Below are positions 1 through 7,046 of a DNA stretch of 58,023 nt, in pieces. How positions within the stretch are numbered: the first letter of the stretch is position 1; each line of letters opens with the position of its first letter. Origin of the DNA: Stagnimonas sp. Lineage in GTDB: Bacteria > Pseudomonadota > Gammaproteobacteria > Nevskiales > Nevskiaceae. The notes beneath the pieces were generated by a model that made no database searches, had not been told where the DNA came from, and saw only the letters and a program-made list of their open reading frames with translations. Location: the NCBI GenBank assembly GCA_030652575.1, contig JAUSQI010000119.1, forward strand, positions 1 through 58,023. The letters are read 5' to 3'. A program made the translations under genes and the position numbers.

Positions 1-88
1 GGAGAGGTGGCAGAGTGGTCTATTGCGGCAGTCTTGAAAACTGCTGAGTCGCAAGGCTCCGGGGGTTCGAATCCCTCCCTCTCCGCCA
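1..88 (+). tRNA. tRNA-Ser (UGA)
   Basis: Complete serine tRNA with the long variable arm typical of class II tRNAs. The acceptor stem GGAGAGG (1-7) pairs with CCTCTCC (78-84), followed by discriminator G85 and an encoded CCA (86-88). The anticodon loop CTTGAAA gives anticodon TGA. The window opens exactly at the first base of this gene. It is chromosomal, outside the mobile element. Confidence 0.95.
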
Positions 89-106
89 TCACTTTCAGTT
101 TCTGTT

Positions 107-185
<79 letters not shown>

Positions 186-221
186 TTGATGAAAATATCT
201 GGCTATAATTCGCGCCCCTTT

Positions 222-298
222 GGTGGCCGTAGCTCAGTTGGTAGAGTCCCAGATTGTGATTCTGGTTGTCGCGGGTTCGAGCCCCGTCGGTCACCCCA
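222..298 (+). tRNA. tRNA-His (GUG)
   Basis: The anticodon loop TTGTGAT gives GTG. Acceptor GTGGCCG (223-229) pairs with CGGTCAC (288-294) with one G-T wobble. The extra G(-1) at 222 faces C295, the hallmark of tRNA-His, followed by encoded CCA. Confidence 0.95.
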
Positions 299-315
299 AA
301 GTTTTTTGTAGGCTT

Positions 316-391
<76 letters not shown>

Positions 392-411
392 TCTACCGTC
401 GGTAAATATTG

Positions 412-440
412 GCCCGGCACCTCACGGTGTCGGGCTTTTT
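412..440 (+). terminator. Intrinsic terminator after the tRNA cluster
   Basis: GCCCGGCACC (412-421), loop TCAC, GGTGTCGGGC (426-435), followed by a run of T. The 10-base stem has a single wobble. It would stop transcription of the tRNA cluster before the integrase. If the att core is inside tRNA-Lys, this terminator belongs to the element side. Bases 441-570 show no gene. Confidence 0.75.
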
Positions 441-570
441 ACTTGCCACGTCCGAAAGTGAAAATCTCTCGGCTTCGAGTCTTTCCCACGCGACTGCGAG
501 CCTCAGCAATCGCTACCTTTCCTCAACAAAATCCTTGCTTTGTGCCGAGCCGAAACCCGGTATCAGCAGG

Positions 571-1536
571 CTACTCGCGGGAGACAGTAGCGTCAACAAC
601 CGGGGGCCTGACCCTCTTGGCACTGAGATTTCCCATAAGGTCGCGCATCTCGTCCATGTCTGGGTGGACATAGCAAAAGGTGGTGCGCACGTCGCGGTGG
701 CCGAGGATGCGTTGCAGCGTTTTGATGCGCCCGGTCTTGGCCAGTTGGGTGGCGAAGGTGTGGCGCACCTTGTGCGGGCTGGCCTTGAAACCGTGGTGCG
801 TCTTGAGTGCGCGGAAGAAGTTGGCCAAGTGCCATTCGTTCATCTGCTTGAGCTTCGGATTGCGGCGACGGCGCAGGAACAGCGTCAGGTTGAACACCTG
901 GCCGTCGCGCAAATACTCCTCCCCCACTGCCGCCCGCGTCTTGGCTCGGAGGGTGCGCAGATCCTCGGCGACGGCGGGCATCATCGGCACCGACCATTCC
1001 CGGCGGGTCTTGCTGGTCTTCGAGCGCAGGACGATCTGGGATTCGGTGAAATCCACGTCCTCCCAAGTCAGACCGATCAACTGGCGGCGGCGGATGCCGG
1101 TCATGAACAGGGTGCGCAGTACCGCCAGCCAGAACCAGTGTGGTTCGATGCGTGACCCGTCGCGTGACAAGGACGCGATGATGTCGTTCAGGCGATCAAT
1201 GTTGACGGTCTTGGGGGCAATGTCTTCGACCGGCTCGGACGAAACTTCCCACGGGTTTGCGGCGATCAGCTTTTTGGTCACGGCGTAGCGCAACAACACC
1301 TGCACATGCCGCCGGTAGTTGTTCCATGTGACGGATTTTGCGCGATTCAGCACCATGTCCCGCCAAGTCACCTGCTTGTCGGTATTGAGCTGGCTGGGAT
1401 GCGTGACGGCGATGTCCTCGGCCATGAGGCGGATCACCAGATCGAGCTGCCTTTGCATGGCAGCGCTGGCGCGGTGAAGGCGCACATAGTTGTCGAAGAT
1501 TTCACGAAAGCTGTAGTTGGGGCTGCTGTCGAACAT
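571..1536 (-). CDS. int: Tyrosine-type site-specific integrase
   Basis: A 321-residue tyrosine recombinase that would integrate and excise the element at the adjacent tRNA-Lys. An N-terminal SAM-like core-binding domain (about 8-100) precedes the catalytic domain. Visible catalytic residues are Arg149 in TGIRR, His255 and Arg258 in PHKVRH, His280 in LGH and the nucleophile Tyr289 in FCYVHPD. The start is the ATG at 1536, placed by AGGAGG seven bases upstream; an upstream in-frame ATG at 1581 has no such site. The gene reads toward the tRNA and lies 45 bases after the DUF4400 gene, so it could be co-transcribed with the transfer operon. No excisionase is seen nearby. Confidence 0.93.
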   Translation of the reverse strand: MFDSSPNYSFREIFDNYVRLHRASAAMQRQLDLVIRLMAEDIAVTHPSQLNTDKQVTWRDMVLNRAKSVTWNNYRRHVQVLLRYAVTKKLIAANPWEVSSEPVEDIAPKTVNIDRLNDIIASLSRDGSRIEPHWFWLAVLRTLFMTGIRRRQLIGLTWEDVDFTESQIVLRSKTSKTRREWSVPMMPAVAEDLRTLRAKTRAAVGEEYLRDGQVFNLTLFLRRRRNPKLKQMNEWHLANFFRALKTHHGFKASPHKVRHTFATQLAKTGRIKTLQRILGHRDVRTTFCYVHPDMDEMRDLMGNLSAKRVRPPVVDATVSRE

Positions 1537-1581
1537 GGGAATCCTCCTGGCTTGTGGTGGAACCCTACTGATCGCAATCAT

Positions 1582-2256
1582 CTACAAGTATTTTTTGAAG
1601 TAGGCGGTGGCGAAGCGGATTCCGCTTGCAAATGCGATCAATAGGGGCGGCAGAACCCACTGGACGTGCATCACGGTGGGTGGAATCAAGTAAACGGCGG
1701 CGCTGAGGACGAGGCTGTAGGCCACGGCGCGCTTGGCGCGGTGGTAGATGAAGCCCGACTCGCGCCCGCCGCCGGTGCGGCGCAGAAACCAGACGGCCAG
1801 GCCGTCGGCGAAAGCGCCCAAAGCGGCGAGCAGGAGCAGCGGCAGTGTCAAAACCAGCACGGCCAGGCGCGCGGCGAAGAGCTGCAAGCCGGTGGCGGCG
1901 GTTTCCCAGAACTCGCGGGTCGCCAGCACGAACTTGCGCATCAGTTCGTCGGCGTCCTGCATCGGCGCTGGGTCGAGCGCCGACCGCATCATGTAATCGA
2001 AGCCCGGTGCTCTGAAGAACCCGGCATAGAGCTGGTCGTGGATCGCAAAGGCCAACGGCGGGAAGCGCGCATCGCCCAGCGCGACCAGCGCCGCCCACTC
2101 CTGATCGAGATTGCGCCGCAGCGCCGCCACGCCCCGCGCTTCGCCCTGCGGATAGGGCCAGAGCGTGTAGAACAGGTGCGCGATCAGCGTGAGCGCCAGG
2201 ATGATGAGCGCCCACTTCAGCCACCAGAGCAGGCCCGTCCAACGCGAGCTATCCAT
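1582..2256 (-). CDS. DUF4400-type conjugative transfer membrane protein (TraJ/s043-like)
   Basis: A 224-residue protein with a hydrophobic segment near residues 12-32, a soluble stretch, and two or three further hydrophobic segments (about 115-145 and 180-210). Proteins of this kind follow traD in SXT/R391-type ICEs and carry a DUF4400 domain; their exact role in transfer is not established. The start ATG (2256) overlaps the traD stop by eight bases in the arrangement ATGGATAG, which indicates translational coupling. Assignment rests on position, length and membrane pattern. Confidence 0.75.
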   Translation of the reverse strand: MDSSRWTGLLWWLKWALIILALTLIAHLFYTLWPYPQGEARGVAALRRNLDQEWAALVALGDARFPPLAFAIHDQLYAGFFRAPGFDYMMRSALDPAPMQDADELMRKFVLATREFWETAATGLQLFAARLAVLVLTLPLLLLAALGAFADGLAVWFLRRTGGGRESGFIYHRAKRAVAYSLVLSAAVYLIPPTVMHVQWVLPPLLIAFASGIRFATAYFKKYL

Positions 2257-4285
2257 CGCGGGTGCTCCGGTAGCGGGACTGCGCCCAGGCGCGGATGTCC
2301 TCGACGCCTCGCGGTAACAAGGGATCAGCACCGGCGAGTGGCAGCCGCAGCTTGTAGAGGCGTCCGCCGTCCAGCAGCGCGAAGGCTTGGCCCTTCGGGA
2401 GCTGCACCAGGTCGGCGGGCTGGAGCATGTCCGCCTCCACCTCGGTCACGCGATCCGAGTTCGCGGAGGTGAAATCTGTGGCGGTTTCCGGGTCGTTGTC
2501 GTCGGTGGTGCGGCTCTCGGCCAGCTTCGTATAGACCCGCACCTTCGGCAGCTGAGTGGTGAGGAACTCGGCGGTTTCCTCGTTCTTCACCCGCATCATG
2601 ATGAGCGTGTTGAGGTTGCCGGAAATCTGTCCGGCTTTTGCCTTGTCGCCGATGCCCGCCTCGATGTCAGAAGCAGTCTGCGTGTAGGCGGTGATCTGCA
2701 TTCCTGCACCTCCGCCCTTGTTGAGCAGCGGGATGAACTCGTTGCCGACCAGCTCGTTGAACTCGTCGGCGTGAATGCAGACCTTGCCGCGCTGGTGGCC
2801 CGCCACATCGGGCAGACCCTGGGTATCGCCAAACTTGTAGAGCGCACCAGAAACAGAGGTGAGATCGGCAAACATCGAGTTGCCGACCGCACTCGCCACT
2901 TCGTTGTCGGAGAGCGCGTCCAACCCCACATAGACCACCCCGCGCTGGCGGATGACGCGCATCCAGTCCAGCACTGGGCGCTTGTCGGCGAGGTCGGAAT
3001 AGACCGGCGTCAGCAGCGTGCCGGAGCGCCCGCTGGTGAGCTTTTCCAGTAGCGGCAACAGGCTGGCGGTGAGCTTGTCGAAGTAGGTCTTGTCGTATTC
3101 AAAGGCGCTGCGCAGGCCGTCGGCCACCGGGTCGTAGAGGTTGCGTTCCTTCGCAAAGCGCACCATCGCAATGGCACGCGGATCGCGGCCCCGCAGGGCC
3201 ATCGGCAGGTTCTTCTCGTTGACGTTGGCGGCGATGTTGGCCACGGCCTCGCGCCAGTCCGAGGGGCCATCGGCCTTGAACCACAGCTCGTGATATTCGA
3301 TGAGCAGCGGCTCGATATGCGTCACATAGCGCGCAATGTCGGCGTAGGCAGGCTTGCGGCCTAAGCCCACCAGCGCCCGCGAAACGATGTTGGTGAAGCG
3401 CCAGGCGAACTCGCGGAAGGCGGCTGAATTGCCTTCCGACGGCAGTTGCGTGGCGATGCGCGAAGCGACTTCCGTGATGCGCCCGAACTCGCCCACCGGG
3501 TTGTAGCGTTCCGAGAACTCCGGGTAGCCGAGGTGGAAGACGTGGAACTGCTCCAGCCGCCCCGTGCGCTGGCATTCCGCGAACATGCGGCCCAGCAAGT
3601 CGAGATCGCCCTTGGGGTCGAAGACGATCACGGTCTCACCCCGGCGAATGTCCTGTGCCACCAGCAGCTCGGCGAGCCGCGTCTTGCCCACGCGCGTGGT
3701 GCCGAGCACCAGCGTGTGGGCCACGCGGTCGCCCAAGTCCATCCACACGTCGCGCTCGTCTTCCAGACCCACGCCGTGCAGGCAGGCGTTGCCGCCCACG
3801 GGTGGCAATGGCCGTAAAGGGTTCCAGGGGCTATCGCGGCGCGTGAACCGCGCGAGCGGTGCCAGCCAGGGACGATGCTCGGCGCTCAGTTCCATCGACC
3901 GTGCGGCGCGGTAGAGCGGGCCAGGATCAAGCCAGCGCCGCTTGGCGGGGTCGAGTGTTTCGATCAGCCGCTGGCTATGCCGCTGATCCCAGCGGAAGCC
4001 TCTGCCCAGAAACAGCTTGGCCTTCGAGACCGGAATAGCGTCCGCGTCGAGCACATAGCGCGGCAGCTTCCGCAGATTGGCACGGTAGCGAAGAATCTTG
4101 AGGCCCTGCCAGAACCGCCACAGCGCCAGCGAGGCAAAGACGCCTGCCATCGTCGTGGCCACGCCCGGCATGATTGGCAGCAGCCAATGGGCGTCCTGCC
4201 ACAGTGCCAGCGCCGTGCCGCCCAGCACCGTGGCCGGGAAAAACTCGAAGGCAGGCCGTAGCCGGTTGTCGAAGTATTCGCTCAT
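2249..4285 (-). CDS. traD: Type IV coupling protein TraD
   Basis: A 678-residue coupling ATPase that would link the relaxase-DNA complex to the secretion channel at the inner membrane. Two hydrophobic segments lie near residues 15-60. Walker A is GTTRVGKT (195-202) and Walker B is VIVFDPKGD (219-227). The rest fits a VirD4/TraG/TraD-type RecA-like fold, with a typical region around HADEFNELVGN. It starts with ATG in a four-base ATGA overlap with the relaxase stop, the usual relaxase-coupling protein pairing of MobH elements. Confidence 0.93.
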   Translation of the reverse strand: MSEYFDNRLRPAFEFFPATVLGGTALALWQDAHWLLPIMPGVATTMAGVFASLALWRFWQGLKILRYRANLRKLPRYVLDADAIPVSKAKLFLGRGFRWDQRHSQRLIETLDPAKRRWLDPGPLYRAARSMELSAEHRPWLAPLARFTRRDSPWNPLRPLPPVGGNACLHGVGLEDERDVWMDLGDRVAHTLVLGTTRVGKTRLAELLVAQDIRRGETVIVFDPKGDLDLLGRMFAECQRTGRLEQFHVFHLGYPEFSERYNPVGEFGRITEVASRIATQLPSEGNSAAFREFAWRFTNIVSRALVGLGRKPAYADIARYVTHIEPLLIEYHELWFKADGPSDWREAVANIAANVNEKNLPMALRGRDPRAIAMVRFAKERNLYDPVADGLRSAFEYDKTYFDKLTASLLPLLEKLTSGRSGTLLTPVYSDLADKRPVLDWMRVIRQRGVVYVGLDALSDNEVASAVGNSMFADLTSVSGALYKFGDTQGLPDVAGHQRGKVCIHADEFNELVGNEFIPLLNKGGGAGMQITAYTQTASDIEAGIGDKAKAGQISGNLNTLIMMRVKNEETAEFLTTQLPKVRVYTKLAESRTTDDNDPETATDFTSANSDRVTEVEADMLQPADLVQLPKGQAFALLDGGRLYKLRLPLAGADPLLPRGVEDIRAWAQSRYRSTRDG

Positions 4286-6066
4286 GGGCTGGCCTGCTCA
4301 GGTGTTTCCAGTGGAAACACTTCGCGCACTTTCGCGGCGGGGTCGGCCACATCCGTGACCCGGTGCAAAACCGGGTTGATGCGGGTGACGACGATGCCCA
4401 ACTGGGTTGGCGCGTCGGCGATGACCACCCCGCGCAGCAAGGCCCCGGACTTGGTTTCACCCACCACGCGATACGTCCAGACGTTCGTGCCCTGTGCGGT
4501 TTTGCGGTGCAGCCGCAGCTTCAGCAGCTTCTTCTGAGCCGCTTCCCAGCCAGTGACGCCCGCAAAGTCGCGGAACACCGCTGGCGAGACCAACAGCAAG
4601 CCTTCTTCAACGTAGTGGACGCGGGCATCGGCGGTATTGGTCTTGAGTCGCCCGGTGACGATGCCGTCGCGCAGCCAGGTGAGGAACTCGCTTTGCTGGC
4701 AAATGGCGTTGTGCGTTGCCCCGGTCGTGGCGACCTCGGTGTCGTCAGGATCGGATTCTGTTGATGGCAAGGTCGAAGGCACCAATGGAGACGGCGGCAC
4801 TTCAGCGAGAACGGTCTCTCGCATCGCCCGAATCGGAGTAACCGTTGCGGGCGGCTCCATCGCCACCGGCGGTGAACTCATCGCCGGTGCCTGTTCGTGG
4901 TCGGGCACCGTCCCGTCCGGCGCCACGCTGCCATCGAAAGCAGGCGGACGTGCCTCGGCCTCCGGCCACAATCTGGCAAGCGGCACGCGCAGCAGGGTCA
5001 GCGTCACCGACCAGCCGCCGCGCTGCACCGTCGCGTTCCAGATCGCCCGGTCGCCGTTGACCGTGACCAAGCCATTGCCTTGCAGCTCGTCCATCAGACG
5101 GTCGTTACGCGCAGGCACGCCGCCTTGCGCTTCGCTCAGCAGATGCTCGCGCAGCGCGTCCAGCGCGCGCTTGCTCACCAGCCACAGCGCGTCCTCCGTC
5201 ACCCAGCCCGCCGCACCGGGCTTGTTGAGTGGGAGCTGACCCTGATCCACCAGAAAGCGCAGGCCGGTCGCCAGACGCTCGGAAAGCGGCTTGGGTGCGC
5301 CCAACGGTGCGCGCGACGCCTGCACCCCTGTCAGATCGGTGGCCACTGAAAGCCCGTCTGCCGAGCGGATCAGCTTGCCGAGTTCGCCCGCAATGTCATC
5401 GTCTGCACCAGAGATCGTCGCCAGCCAGGACTCGAACACATCCATGTCGGATGCCAGCCAGCGCAGTCCTGATGCAGGCACGATGTGGTGCGCCAACAGC
5501 GGCGGCAGCCGCGCGTGCAGCCGGTAGCGCCGCCCACGCCGGAACTGGATGCGGTAGGCCACCGCCGGAGCCGCCATCGGCCCGGCCAGCGCGTCCCAAT
5601 CACCGAGGGCTTTGCCGCTCTCATCGAACAGCGCGGTGCGCTGATCGCAGAGAGGTTTGCCGATGTCGTGCAGCAATGCGGCCGTCGCAGCGGCATACGT
5701 CCACACATCCTGTTTCTCAGCGAGTTCTTCGGCATTGGCACCCGGCGGCAGCAACACGCCCCGGCGCAGGGTCAGCGCGCTCAAGGTGACTTGCAGACCG
5801 TGCGCCAGCAGTCCACCGGGTTCGTGGTGGTGATGGGCTTCTGAGGCAGGGAGCTGCTGAACGAAATCCGCGAATGACAGGAACAGGCAGTGATACAGGC
5901 TGTTCCAGTGCGCATCCGGCACGCCAACCTGTTGGCGGATGGACGACAGCAAGGGGCCATGTTCCAACAGGAGCTTCGCCGGACTGCTGACAGGATGCAG
6001 GTGCGCCAAACCAGGGATAGCCGCAGCGTCCGCAGGGGCCTTCCGCCAACGGCTTAGCAGCCCCAT
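4282..6066 (-). CDS. traI: MobH-family relaxase TraI
   Basis: A 594-residue relaxase that would nick the origin of transfer and lead the strand into the recipient. It carries the MobH signature: a histidine cluster HHHHEPGGLLAHG (78-90) and an HD motif in ALLHDIGKP (about 130-138), which together form the metal site of TraI_2-type relaxases. The C-terminal region (about 430-590) fits the winged-helix TraI C-terminal domain. The start ATG at 6066 was chosen because MGLLSRWRK opens the conserved region; the frame stays open upstream. It overlaps the preceding gene by 13 bases and traD by four. Confidence 0.9.
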   Translation of the reverse strand: MGLLSRWRKAPADAAAIPGLAHLHPVSSPAKLLLEHGPLLSSIRQQVGVPDAHWNSLYHCLFLSFADFVQQLPASEAHHHHEPGGLLAHGLQVTLSALTLRRGVLLPPGANAEELAEKQDVWTYAAATAALLHDIGKPLCDQRTALFDESGKALGDWDALAGPMAAPAVAYRIQFRRGRRYRLHARLPPLLAHHIVPASGLRWLASDMDVFESWLATISGADDDIAGELGKLIRSADGLSVATDLTGVQASRAPLGAPKPLSERLATGLRFLVDQGQLPLNKPGAAGWVTEDALWLVSKRALDALREHLLSEAQGGVPARNDRLMDELQGNGLVTVNGDRAIWNATVQRGGWSVTLTLLRVPLARLWPEAEARPPAFDGSVAPDGTVPDHEQAPAMSSPPVAMEPPATVTPIRAMRETVLAEVPPSPLVPSTLPSTESDPDDTEVATTGATHNAICQQSEFLTWLRDGIVTGRLKTNTADARVHYVEEGLLLVSPAVFRDFAGVTGWEAAQKKLLKLRLHRKTAQGTNVWTYRVVGETKSGALLRGVVIADAPTQLGIVVTRINPVLHRVTDVADPAAKVREVFPLETPEQASP

Positions 6067-6437
6067 GTGCGCAGCCACTCCAGCGTTTCGGGGATGGCGG
6101 GCCGCAACTCGCCGTCCGACCAGAACACCAGTTCCCCGTGCTGAACGCGGAACTGGCGCAGGGACTCGCGCAACGGGTGCCAAACCTCCGGCCCGGACGC
6201 CGCCCCCGCGCGATACCGAAACACCGGCAGCCCAACACAGACCTGCATCAGGAGTAGCCGAGCTTCGTCGGGCGGGAGCAGCGCGCAGTGGCCGAGTTGC
6301 TTGCGCAGGACGGATTCCAGTTGCTCGTCCTCTGCGTCAAGCGCCACTTCGATGCCGGAGACACGCTCCAACAGCAGCGTCAGAGGCGCGATGAAGCATC
6401 GCAGGCTCAGCCCTTCCAGCATTTCAGTGATTGGCAT
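6054..6437 (-). CDS. Hypothetical protein preceding the relaxase
   Basis: A 127-residue protein beginning MPITEMLEG that overlaps the relaxase start by 13 bases, so it is almost certainly in the same transcript. It is soluble, with Leu-rich N-terminal helices and a C-terminal part rich in Trp and Arg (VWHPLRESLRQF, TLEWLRTWGC). I do not recognise the family. A role in relaxosome assembly or regulation is possible from its position only. Confidence 0.7.
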   Translation of the reverse strand: MPITEMLEGLSLRCFIAPLTLLLERVSGIEVALDAEDEQLESVLRKQLGHCALLPPDEARLLLMQVCVGLPVFRYRAGAASGPEVWHPLRESLRQFRVQHGELVFWSDGELRPAIPETLEWLRTWGC

Positions 6438-6785
6438 ACCCGGCGCGCCTCCTGGGCCAGATTCTTGCCGTGGCCACCATCCATCCACGAGAGAAAACCA
6501 GCATCACCAGCAGGTAGGTTTACCTGCCCATTTCGGCGCGCCCGGTGTGACGGCCCTTTCGGATTGGCCCATTCCCCTTGATCCACCCCTACCGTTGAAA
6601 AGACCAAGCTCTGCCGCAGTCACCGCCCTTGACCCTTTTGCCCGGCGCGCACAATCAAATGGGTAGCACCCGTGCTACAGCCTCCTCTTGAACTCGGCGT
6701 GCCGCAGGCGCAAAGTTGTTGCGACTCGATTGGATGCGTTTCGCCATCAAGCCGAGTCTCGTCAAACGTGTGGAGTGCCCAGCCT
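6438..6785 (+). other. Divergent intergenic region with two hairpins, candidate oriT/promoter region
   Basis: This 348-base gap lies between the divergently read pre-relaxase gene and the 86-residue gene, and I see no credible coding sequence in it. It has two perfect inverted repeats: GCAGGTA (6510-6516) with TACCTGC (6521-6527), and GTAGCAC (6663-6669) with GTGCTAC (6672-6678). Noncoding DNA next to a relaxase gene with short palindromes is where an origin of transfer or divergent promoters would be expected. I cannot identify a nic site. Confidence 0.4.
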
Positions 6786-7046
6786 ATGAAACTCAACCTG
6801 GTTCAAATCTGCGACGCCAGTCTCGTGGCGCTGGTCACGACGGGCGCTGCAATGTTCGCCGGGTGGCCACTCGCGCTGGTGGTGCTGGCGGTTGGCGTGT
6901 TCCTGATTCGTCGTGCAAGCAAGGCTCGTCCCGAAAGCCCGGAGGAAGCGGCAGAAGGCCGTCGCCGCACCTATGCGCAGTTTCAGAAGGATCTGCACGA
7001 TCCCACCGGCGGCGCTGGCATCTCTCTAATGCGAGACGTGGACTGA
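6786..7046 (+). CDS. Small membrane protein converging on traG
   Basis: An 86-residue protein beginning MKLNLVQICD, with two closely spaced hydrophobic segments (about 8-24 and 26-43) and a charged soluble tail ending LMRDVD. GGAG lies nine bases before the ATG. It is the only plus-strand gene inside the transfer region, and its stop abuts the traG stop (7046/7047). In SXT-type ICEs the entry-exclusion gene eex sits next to traG, so a surface-exclusion role is possible, but there is no sequence motif for it. Confidence 0.65.
   Translation: MKLNLVQICDASLVALVTTGAAMFAGWPLALVVLAVGVFLIRRASKARPESPEEAAEGRRRTYAQFQKDLHDPTGGAGISLMRDVD

Noticed and set aside
409-1155. Long plus-strand reading frame across the integrase region
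   Set aside because: It is antisense to the integrase, whose catalytic residues are all in place. The frame is a GC-rich codon shadow without a ribosome site.
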